Origin: Rhizobiaceae bacterium
Lineage (GTDB): Bacteria > Pseudomonadota > Alphaproteobacteria > Rhizobiales > Rhizobiaceae
Assembly (NCBI GenBank): GCA_004299545.1
Contig: SCRB01000614.1
Coordinates: forward strand, 1-15,178
Direction of reading: 5' to 3'
DNA length: 15,178 nucleotides
The notes beneath the pieces were generated by a model that was not told the origin of the DNA, ran no database searches, and saw nothing but the letters and a program-made list of their open reading frames with translations. Both the position numbers and the translations under genes were made by a program. Each line of letters opens with the position of its first letter. The stretch's first letter is position 1. Below are positions 9,277 through 15,178 of this stretch, piece after piece.

Positions 9277-9295
9277 GGCGCGCATATTACGCGCC
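9277..9295. terminator. Possible bidirectional terminator between smc and the VOC gene
   Basis: GGCGCG (9277-9282) and CGCGCC (9290-9295) form a six-pair GC-only stem with a seven-base loop, followed on the plus strand by CCGTTT. It lies 68 bases past the smc stop and 17 bases past the VOC stop. The T-run is short, so efficiency is uncertain. Confidence 0.4.
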
Positions 9296-9312
9296 CCGTT
9301 TGCGCAGGTTTC

Positions 9313-9657
9313 TCACTTTCCCCAGACCGCCAACTCGTTGCCGGCGGGATCGGTGAAGTGGAAGCGGCGGCCGCCGGGAAAGGAAAAAGGCGGCCGTACG
9401 ACCGTGCCGCCGGCGGCCATGACCGCTTCGAGGCTCGCTTCGAGGTTCTCCGAATAGAGGACGGGCAGGGGCTTCCCCGGCGCCTCGTTCCGGTCGGCCT
9501 GGAAACCGCCCTCCATCCCCTGGTCGAAGGCGGCATAGGTCGGGCCGTAATCGATGAAGGTCCAGCCGAAGACGCGGCTGTAGAAGGCCTTGATGCTGTC
9601 GAGACTACCGCCGGTTGCCGACAGTTCGAGATAATCGAGTTTTCCATCCTGTTTCAT
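9313..9657 (-). CDS. VOC (glyoxalase/bleomycin-resistance fold) family protein
   Basis: This 114-residue single-VOC-module protein has the paired beta-alpha-beta-beta-beta halves. The first starts KLDYLELSATGG and includes FYSRVFGWTF (25-34) and YAAFDQG. The second runs PVLYSENLEASLEAVMAAGGTVVRPPFSFPGGRRFHFTDPAGNELAVW, with E108 of GNE at the usual metal-ligand position. VOC proteins this size act as dimers and include lyases, isomerases, dioxygenases and drug-binding proteins; no substrate can be read here. It is cytosolic. The start is ATG 9657, preceded on its strand by GAGG about seven bases upstream. A GTTC-N7-GTTC LexA-type operator lies 15 bases upstream of the start, so damage-inducible expression is the main regulatory prediction. 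It is divergent from ppdK by 196 bases and convergent with smc. Confidence 0.88.
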   Translation of the reverse strand: MKQDGKLDYLELSATGGSLDSIKAFYSRVFGWTFIDYGPTYAAFDQGMEGGFQADRNEAPGKPLPVLYSENLEASLEAVMAAGGTVVRPPFSFPGGRRFHFTDPAGNELAVWGK

Positions 9658-9672
9658 CGCGCATCCTCATAT

Positions 9673-9687
9673 GTTCACTATATGTTC
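9673..9687 (-). promoter_or_regulatory. Predicted LexA (SOS) box upstream of the VOC gene
   Basis: The plus strand reads GTTCACTATATGTTC, an exact GTTC-N7-GTTC, which is the established LexA recognition pattern in alphaproteobacteria including Rhizobium and Rhodobacter. It sits within a longer direct repeat, ATATGTTC at 9669-9676 and again at 9680-9687 (11-base period, one helical turn). On the minus strand it reads GAACATATAGTGAAC and ends 15 bases before the VOC start codon. A candidate minus-strand promoter, TTGCGA-N17-TAGAAC, would overlap it, so bound repressor should block transcription. It is 166 bases from the ppdK start, so the VOC gene is the likelier target. I saw no second copy when reading the window by eye. 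Confidence 0.65.
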
Positions 9688-9777
9688 TAATTTGCCGCTG
9701 CCTGAATCGCAAGGGCGAACGCCCAACCGCATTAAAATCGATTGGATGGCGGGAACCATTCCACCCCCTTCTTGCGT

Positions 9778-9783
9778 TTGACC
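9778..9783 (+). promoter_or_regulatory. Possible -35 element for ppdK
   Basis: TTGACC is a five-of-six match to the -35 consensus and lies 70 bases before the ppdK start. The sequence 16-18 bases downstream (around ACAGCT, 9801-9806) is a poor -10, so the promoter is only suggested. The rest of the gap has an AT-rich patch (ATTAAAATCGATTGG near 9731) and one GANTC site at 9704-9708. Confidence 0.2.
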
Positions 9784-9853
9784 AAGCCTACCCCTATCGC
9801 ACAGCTGGATTGGGGCGTCTGACCACGATAGGAAAATCCCAGGAGAGGAACGG

Positions 9854-12517
9854 ATGACCAAATGGGTCTACACCTTCGGTGATGGCAAGGCCGAAGGACG
9901 TGCCGGGGACAGGAATCTGCTCGGCGGCAAGGGCGCGAACCTTGCCGAGATGTGCAGCCTGGGACTGCCGGTGCCTCCGGGCTTCACGATCACCACCGAA
10001 GCCTGCAACTGGTATTTTTCCAACGGCCGGAAATATCCGCCCGAGCTTCAGGGCGAAGTCGAAAGGGCTCTCGATCACGTTGCCCGCATCGCTGGGCGGC
10101 GTTTCGGCGACAGGGAAAATCTGCTCCTGGTTTCCGTCCGCTCCGGTGCCCGCGCCTCGATGCCGGGCATGATGGACACGGTGCTCAATCTCGGCCTGAA
10201 CGACGAGACGGTGGAGACGCTGGCGCGCGAATCGGGCGATCCGCGCTTCGCCTATGACAGTTATCGCCGTTTCATCCAGATGTATTCCAATGTCGTTCTG
10301 GGTCTGGATCACGACCTTTTCGAGGAAATCCTCGAAAGCGAGAAGGCGCGGCTCGGCCACGAACTCGATACCGAACTTTCCGCCGCGGAGTGGAAGCGGA
10401 TCATCGGCCTTTACAAGGAGCGCATCGACGAGGAGCTTGGGAAGCCCTTTCCGCAAGCGCCCGAGGAGCAACTCTGGGGCGCGGTCGGTGCGGTCTTTTC
10501 GAGCTGGATGAACCAGCGTGCCATCACCTATCGCCGGCTCCACGACATCCCCGAAAGCTGGGGCACCGCGGTCAATGTGCAGGCCATGGTCTTCGGCAAT
10601 ATGGGCGACACTTCCGCGACGGGCGTCGCCTTCACGCGCAATCCCTCGACCGGCGAGAAGGCGCTTTACGGCGAATTTCTGGTCAATGCGCAGGGCGAGG
10701 ACGTAGTCGCCGGCATCCGCACGCCGCAGAACATTACCGAGGCCGCGCGCATCGCGGCGGGCTCTGACAAGCCGTCGCTCGAAAAGCTCATGCCCGAGGC
10801 CTACAGGAGCTTCGTCGACATATCGCGCAAGCTCGAGAGTCACTACCGCGATATGCAGGACCTCGAATTCACCATCGAGCAGGGCAAGCTGTGGATGCTC
10901 CAGACCCGCTCGGGCAAGCGCACCGCAAAAGCTGCCATGAAGGTCGCGGTGGATATGGCTGCCGAAGGCCTGATCGGCAGGGACGAGGCGATCCTGCGCA
11001 TCGAGCCGGCCTCGCTCGACCAGCTTCTGCACCCTACCATCGATCCTTCCGCGAGGCGCGATGTCGTTGCTGTCGGCCTGCCGGCCTCGCCGGGGGCCGC
11101 GACCGGCGAGATCGTCTTTTCTTCCGACGTTGCCGAGGACGCCCGCGCCAAGGGGCGCAAGGTCATCCTCGTGCGTGTCGAGACGAGTCCCGAGGACATT
11201 CACGGCATGCACGCGGCGGAGGGCATATTGACGACGCGCGGCGGCATGACCAGCCACGCTGCCGTCGTCGCGCGCGGCATGGGCAAGCCCTGCGTCTCCG
11301 GCGCAGGCTCGCTGCGGGTGGATTACAAGGCCGGTACGGTCTCCGCCGGCGGCAAGACGCTCAGGGAAGGCGATGTCATCACCATCGACGGTGCCAACGG
11401 TCAGGTTCTGAAAGGCGCTGTGCCGATGCTCCAGCCAGAGCTTTCCGGCGACTTCGCTTCGATCATGAAGTGGGCGGACGCCATTCGCCGGATGAAGGTC
11501 AGGACCAATGCCGAGACACCCGTGGATGCGCGCATGGCGCGTTCTTTCGGTGCCGAAGGGATCGGCCTTTGCCGTACCGAACACATGTTTTTCGACGGCG
11601 ACCGCATCGTCGCCATGCGCGAGATGATTCTCGCTGACACGGAGGAGGGCAGGCGCACGGCCCTTGCCAAGCTTCTGCCGATGCAGCGTTCGGACTTCGT
11701 CGAACTGTTCGAGATCATGGCGGGGCTGCCGGTCACGATCCGCCTTCTCGATCCCCCCTTGCACGAATTCCTGCCCAAGACCGAGGAGGAGATCGCGGAG
11801 GTCGCCGCAGTCATGGGCGTGCCGGCCGACAAACTGCGGCATCGGACGGAGGAACTGCACGAGTTCAATCCGATGCTGGGCCATCGCGGCTGCCGCCTGG
11901 CGGTTTCGTATCCGGAAATCGCAGAGATGCAGGCGCGCGCCATCTTCGAGGCCGCCGTCGAAGCCGCACAAAAAACCGGCAAGCCGGTGGTGCCCGAGGT
12001 GATGGTTCCGCTTGTCGGCTTGGTCAGGGAACTCGATTACGTCAAGGCGCGCATCGACGAGACGGCCAAGAAGGTTATGGAAGAGAAAGGTACCAGGATC
12101 GATTATTTGGTCGGCACCATGATCGAACTGCCGCGCGCCGCGATCCGTGCCGACGTGATCGCCGGTTCCGCCGAATTCTTCTCCTTCGGCACCAACGATT
12201 TGACGCAGACGACTTTCGGCATCAGCCGCGACGACGCCGCCTCCTTCCTGGAAATCTACCGCAAGAAGGGTGTGATCGAGCAGGATCCCTTCGTTTCGCT
12301 CGATGTCGAGGGCGTTGGCGAGCTGGTCCGGCTCGGCGTGGAAAAGGGCCGCGCTGCCCGCCCCGGCATCAAGCTCGGCATCTGCGGCGAGCATGGCGGC
12401 GATCCCGCTTCGATCGCGTTTTGCGAGGAGGTCGGGCTCGACTATGTCTCCTGTTCGCCCTTTCGTGTCCCGATCGCAAGACTGGCTGCGGCGCAGGCGG
12501 CTGCGAGGAAAAGGTGA
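9854..12517 (+). CDS. ppdK: Pyruvate, phosphate dikinase
   Basis: This 887-residue enzyme catalyses reversible conversion of pyruvate, ATP and phosphate to PEP, AMP and pyrophosphate, in the cytosol. Domain order: an N-terminal ATP-binding domain with LLGGKGANLAEM (22-33) and VSVRSGARASMPGMMDTVL (93-111). A central phosphohistidine domain follows with TRGGMTSHAAVVARGMGKPC and swivelling H468. The C-terminal TIM-barrel PEP/pyruvate domain has LCRTEHMFF with R574, and GICGEHGGDP with catalytic C844. All key residues are present and the length is standard for the bacterial enzyme. The ATG is preceded by AGGAGAGG at an ideal distance. In rhizobia PPDK works with malic enzymes and PEP carboxykinase in gluconeogenesis and in setting the PEP/pyruvate balance on C4 acids. 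No regulatory-kinase gene (PDRP/DUF299) is adjacent. It appears monocistronic: the upstream gene is divergent and a separate promoter candidate precedes the next gene. Confidence 0.97.
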   Translation: MTKWVYTFGDGKAEGRAGDRNLLGGKGANLAEMCSLGLPVPPGFTITTEACNWYFSNGRKYPPELQGEVERALDHVARIAGRRFGDRENLLLVSVRSGARASMPGMMDTVLNLGLNDETVETLARESGDPRFAYDSYRRFIQMYSNVVLGLDHDLFEEILESEKARLGHELDTELSAAEWKRIIGLYKERIDEELGKPFPQAPEEQLWGAVGAVFSSWMNQRAITYRRLHDIPESWGTAVNVQAMVFGNMGDTSATGVAFTRNPSTGEKALYGEFLVNAQGEDVVAGIRTPQNITEAARIAAGSDKPSLEKLMPEAYRSFVDISRKLESHYRDMQDLEFTIEQGKLWMLQTRSGKRTAKAAMKVAVDMAAEGLIGRDEAILRIEPASLDQLLHPTIDPSARRDVVAVGLPASPGAATGEIVFSSDVAEDARAKGRKVILVRVETSPEDIHGMHAAEGILTTRGGMTSHAAVVARGMGKPCVSGAGSLRVDYKAGTVSAGGKTLREGDVITIDGANGQVLKGAVPMLQPELSGDFASIMKWADAIRRMKVRTNAETPVDARMARSFGAEGIGLCRTEHMFFDGDRIVAMREMILADTEEGRRTALAKLLPMQRSDFVELFEIMAGLPVTIRLLDPPLHEFLPKTEEEIAEVAAVMGVPADKLRHRTEELHEFNPMLGHRGCRLAVSYPEIAEMQARAIFEAAVEAAQKTGKPVVPEVMVPLVGLVRELDYVKARIDETAKKVMEEKGTRIDYLVGTMIELPRAAIRADVIAGSAEFFSFGTNDLTQTTFGISRDDAASFLEIYRKKGVIEQDPFVSLDVEGVGELVRLGVEKGRAARPGIKLGICGEHGGDPASIAFCEEVGLDYVSCSPFRVPIARLAAAQAAARKR

Positions 12518-12586
12518 TGAGCTGTTGCCGGATACGCTTTTAAATCAACGGGCTGGCGGCGGAGCCGGAATCATTCTCTCACCGCC

Positions 12587-12616
12587 TTGAAATTTTCTTC
12601 CAACTTCGCCTTTAAT
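12587..12616 (+). promoter_or_regulatory. Candidate sigma-70-type promoter for the deacetylase gene
   Basis: TTGAAA (12587-12592) and TTTAAT (12611-12616) are each five-of-six matches to the -35 and -10 consensus, with an 18-base spacer. Transcription would start near 12623, about 38 bases before the chosen ATG. This is the best promoter match I found by eye in the window. No clear terminator for ppdK is seen in the 12518-12586 stretch. Confidence 0.45.
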
Positions 12617-12660
12617 CGCGAGGCACAGGCGGTGCCGGCTCACCTGGGGTGCCGGGTATT

Positions 12661-13458
12661 ATGATGGCGTTGCGCGTTTTTCTGCTGGCCCTTGCGGCGT
12701 TCGCCCTGACGATGACGGACGTTCAAGCGCGCCCGCGCGGCCTTGTCGAGCCGGCGCTCCACATTCTTCCCGGCGGACCGGGCCATCCGCGCGTGGCGCT
12801 TACCTTCGATGCCTGTATGGGGCGGACGGATCACCGCATTCTGGACGCGCTGATATCCGGCCACATTCCTGCGACGATCTTCGTGACCGGGCGCTGGTTG
12901 AAGAAAAACCGCGCCGCGTTCGAGATATTGCTCGCCCATCCGGACCTTTTCGAAATCGAGGACCATGGGGCCATGCACGTTCCGGCGGTCGACCGGCCGG
13001 TGAAGATCTACGGTATCGCCTCGGCCGGATCGGCGGAAGCGGTGAAGAAGGAAGTGGAAGGTGGAAGGAGTGCCATCGAGGCTGCCGGCGGTCCGCATCC
13101 GCTCTGGTTCCGCGGTTCGACGGCGCTCTACAGCCTTTCGGCAATCAGCCAGATACGCCGCCTGGGTTTCTCCGTCGCCGGCTTCTCCGTCAATGGCGAT
13201 GGCGGTTCGCTCTTCAGCGCCGCGCTTGCCGAGAAGACGATCTCGCGCGCGAAGGACGGAGATGTCGTCATCTCCCACATCAACCAGCCGACCCACGCGG
13301 CAGGCGCAGGTGTCGTCAAGGGCATCCTCGACCTCAAGGCGAGGGGCTACGGCTTCGTCAAGCTGGACGAGGTCCAGCCGACCGGCACCGACGGCACCAC
13401 CGGCACGCTGCCGGTTGCAAAGACAGCGGGCCATCCATCCCTTCCGAAAAAAGGGTAG
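12661..13458 (+). CDS. Exported polysaccharide deacetylase-family (NodB-fold) protein
   Basis: This 265-residue protein has a signal peptide (MMALRVFLLALAAFALTMTDVQA, likely cleavage VQA|RP at 23/24), so it should act in the periplasm or be secreted. The NodB-type fold shows as VALTFDACMGRTDHRILDAL (motif 1 at 48-52), IPATIFVTGRWL, EDHGAMH with H102 and H106 as the H-x3-H metal pair, WFRGST with R151, and DVVISHINQP with H206 as the likely catalytic histidine. Motif 1 is TFDAC instead of TFDDG: the first Asp (D50) is kept, but the second, normally a metal ligand, is Ala, and D57 might substitute. It probably removes N- or O-acetyl groups from an envelope glycan, if active. Starts at GTG 12649, ATG 12661 and ATG 12664 are in frame; I chose 12661 for the signal peptide. 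A six-base gap separates it from the convergent DUF427 gene. Confidence 0.82.
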   Translation: MMALRVFLLALAAFALTMTDVQARPRGLVEPALHILPGGPGHPRVALTFDACMGRTDHRILDALISGHIPATIFVTGRWLKKNRAAFEILLAHPDLFEIEDHGAMHVPAVDRPVKIYGIASAGSAEAVKKEVEGGRSAIEAAGGPHPLWFRGSTALYSLSAISQIRRLGFSVAGFSVNGDGGSLFSAALAEKTISRAKDGDVVISHINQPTHAAGAGVVKGILDLKARGYGFVKLDEVQPTGTDGTTGTLPVAKTAGHPSLPKKG

Positions 13459-13464
13459 CCGGAT

Positions 13465-13842
13465 TTACCGACCCGATTCGATTGTGACGCGATCGGGATA
13501 GAACGCGCCGTGGTCCTTGATCTGCATCATCTCGTCATAGGGATGCTGGTAGGCCCACATCGCGTCCTTCGGGCCATCCTTGACGCTCCAATAGCTGGCA
13601 TCTCCCTTGAACGGGCAGTGCGTCACCGTTTCGGTGGCCGAAAGCGCATCGAAATCGATATCGGCGAAGGGGATGTAGATGACCGGCGGATAGGTATGCT
13701 CCCTCAGCAGGAGCGCGTTGCCGGAGGAAGCGATCGTCCTTCCACCGGCCCTGACGGTGACATGGCCGCCATGCGGCTCGACCGTTATCGTGTGCTCCGA
13801 GTGCTTCCGGAAGCCGGGCGACGGGTTTTGTCCTTGCTGCAT
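13465..13842 (-). CDS. DUF427 (NTP_transf_9) family protein
   Basis: This 125-residue protein has the DUF427 pattern: HTITVEPHGGHVTVRAGGRTIASSGNALLLREHTYPPVIYIP, then HCPFKGDASYWSV at 75-87, AMWAYQHPYDEM and IKDHGAFYPDRVTIE. The family is widespread in bacteria and fungi, is small and soluble, and has no firmly established biochemical activity despite its nucleotidyltransferase-like Pfam name. There is no signal peptide and the length is normal. The ATG at 13842 is preceded on its strand by GAGAGG a few bases upstream, a good ribosome binding site. The gene starts 38 bases after the stop of the upstream minus-strand gene, so the two probably form one operon. Confidence 0.9.
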   Translation of the reverse strand: MQQGQNPSPGFRKHSEHTITVEPHGGHVTVRAGGRTIASSGNALLLREHTYPPVIYIPFADIDFDALSATETVTHCPFKGDASYWSVKDGPKDAMWAYQHPYDEMMQIKDHGAFYPDRVTIESGR

Positions 13843-13849
13843 GGGTCCT

Positions 13850-13873
13850 CTCTTGCCTGCCCCCTCTTGCCTG
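13850..13873. repeat. Ten-base direct repeat in the gap before the DUF427 gene
   Basis: CTCTTGCCTG occurs at 13850-13859 and again at 13864-13873, a 14-base period. The first copy overlaps the minus-strand Shine-Dalgarno region of the DUF427 gene and the second runs into the palindrome. It may be a small local duplication; no function is implied. Confidence 0.5.
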
Positions 13874-13885
13874 AAAGCTTTCAGG
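13870..13885. repeat. Perfect 16-base palindrome at the end of the 129-residue ORF
   Basis: CCTGAAAGCTTTCAGG is a perfect inverted repeat with no loop (8 + 8) that spans the stop codon of the minus-strand hypothetical gene (13881-13883). With no unpaired centre it suits a dimeric DNA-binding protein better than a terminator, although opening the central bases would still allow a short RNA hairpin. No T-run follows on either strand. Confidence 0.4.
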
Positions 13886-14270
13886 CGGCGAAATGCTCCA
13901 TCACGCCGGCATAGGCCGGTACGATGCGAGCGACGGGGTTGGCGCTCTGCTCGGCAGGTTCGACACGCAATATGCCGTCGGCCGATTGGATGACGAGAGC
14001 GAGGATGCGCCCTTCCCCGGAAGGGAGCGAGACGGCCGCGACGTGTCCGGAACCGACGCCCGGCTGGACCGGCATGTTGAAAAGCAGCGCCCCGCCGACA
14101 TTTTCAAGCGCGTCCGCAAGGACCGCTTCAAAGGCCTTGCCCGGAAGCGACTGCAATTGCAGCGCCAGTTCGAACTCGACCGTTTCCATCGCAAGCGCGG
14201 CGAGGCCGATGTCATCTGCCGCCCCAGAAGAGGCTGCCGTCTTTGAATCGACAAGGATGGGCTCGTCCAT
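13881..14270 (-). CDS. Hypothetical protein, 129 residues
   Basis: I do not recognise this protein. From the chosen start it reads MDEPILVDSKTAASSG, then a helical, moderately hydrophobic stretch (DIGLAALAMETVEFELALQLQSLPGKAFEAVLADAL). Two strand-like segments follow (GALLFNMPVQPGVGSGHVAAVSLPS and RILALVIQSADGILRVE) and it ends AYAGVMEHFAA. There is no signal peptide, clear transmembrane helix or cysteine. Balanced hydrophobicity makes this frame more protein-like than the overlapping Arg/Ser-rich frames on both strands. Start choice: ATG 14270 has GAGG five bases upstream, whereas a 24-residue extension to TTG 14342 has only a weak site and less convincing sequence. It is followed closely by the DUF427 gene and is divergent from the acyl-CoA ligase gene. 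It is probably cytosolic; its function is unknown. Confidence 0.65.
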   Translation of the reverse strand: MDEPILVDSKTAASSGAADDIGLAALAMETVEFELALQLQSLPGKAFEAVLADALENVGGALLFNMPVQPGVGSGHVAAVSLPSGEGRILALVIQSADGILRVEPAEQSANPVARIVPAYAGVMEHFAA

Positions 14271-14389
14271 GAGAACCTCGATTTCCACCCGCCCAACGGT
14301 ACGATCCGGATTCAGAATGGCCGGATTGTGGCGGGAAAACAAGAACCTGCATTAAATATAGGAAGGCATGGGCCTGCGAAAAGGCACGC

Positions 14390-14417
14390 TGGACAAACAG
14401 CCCGTAAACGACACAAT
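14390..14417 (+). promoter_or_regulatory. Weak promoter candidate for the acyl-CoA ligase gene
   Basis: TGGACA (14390-14395) and CACAAT (14412-14417) with a 16-base spacer precede the ligase start by about 28 bases. The matches are partial (five and four of six). The 14271-14445 gap also serves the divergent hypothetical gene and has one GANTC site at 14309-14313. Confidence 0.25.
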
Positions 14418-14445
14418 AGCGGCAAAAGCATTTGGGAGGAGAAAG

Positions 14446-15178
<733 letters not shown>

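Noticed and set aside
9313..9657. VOC gene as a bleomycin-resistance determinant
   Set aside because: The fold is shared by many enzymes; nothing in the sequence points to drug binding specifically.
9794..12394. An 866-codon open frame antisense to ppdK
   Set aside because: Same effect: a shadow of PPDK codon use, with no family resemblance and no ribosome binding site.
13924..14355. Plus-strand and alternative minus-strand frames overlapping the 129-residue hypothetical gene
   Set aside because: They are Arg/Ser/Pro-rich and lack a good ribosome binding site; the 13881-14270 minus frame has balanced composition and a good start.

Overview
The window looks like an ordinary chromosomal backbone segment from an alphaproteobacterium of the Rhizobiaceae or close relatives (Rhizobium, Agrobacterium, Sinorhizobium or Shinella type). 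The evidence is the high-GC codon use, a full-length CcrM-type adenine methyltransferase, an SMC of the alphaproteobacterial type, a bacterial-type pyruvate phosphate dikinase, and family members I know as typically rhizobial. This placement rests on recognising protein families, not on a database search. I see no rRNA, tRNA, insertion sequence, prophage, CRISPR array or anomalous-composition island.

Layout, left to right. The 3' end of a hypothetical, probably exported protein (+) meets a HAD phosphatase (-). Divergent from that phosphatase is ccrM (+), after a 201-base intergenic region. ccrM converges on a two-gene minus-strand unit, mutY plus a second HAD phosphatase, whose genes overlap by four bases. 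Divergent from mutY is a plus-strand run: a DUF721/DciA-like gene, a DsbA-type exported thiol oxidoreductase and smc. Then comes a small VOC (glyoxalase-fold) gene (-), divergent from ppdK (+). After ppdK are an exported NodB-fold deacetylase (+), a convergent minus-strand pair (a DUF427 protein and an unrecognised 129-residue protein), and the start of an AMP-forming acyl-CoA ligase (+) that runs off the right edge.

Functional theme. About 8 kb (roughly 1.2-9.2 kb) is rich in genome-maintenance genes: DNA methylation at GANTC (CcrM), 8-oxoG:A mismatch repair (MutY), a possible DnaB-helicase-loader-like protein (DUF721/DciA) and chromosome condensation (SMC). The rest is central carbon metabolism (PPDK), envelope or secreted functions (DsbA-like, deacetylase) and acyl-CoA activation.

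I do not see a new multi-gene system. The most interesting signal is a perfect alphaproteobacterial LexA-box pattern (GTTC-N7-GTTC) just upstream of the small VOC gene, which suggests this gene of unknown role belongs to the SOS response. Other points of interest are the deacetylase with an altered NodB motif, the ccrM upstream region, and a coding-like but start-less peptide trace between smc and the VOC gene. No gene-free stretch exceeds 300 bases; the largest gaps are 1179-1379, 9658-9853 and 14271-14445.
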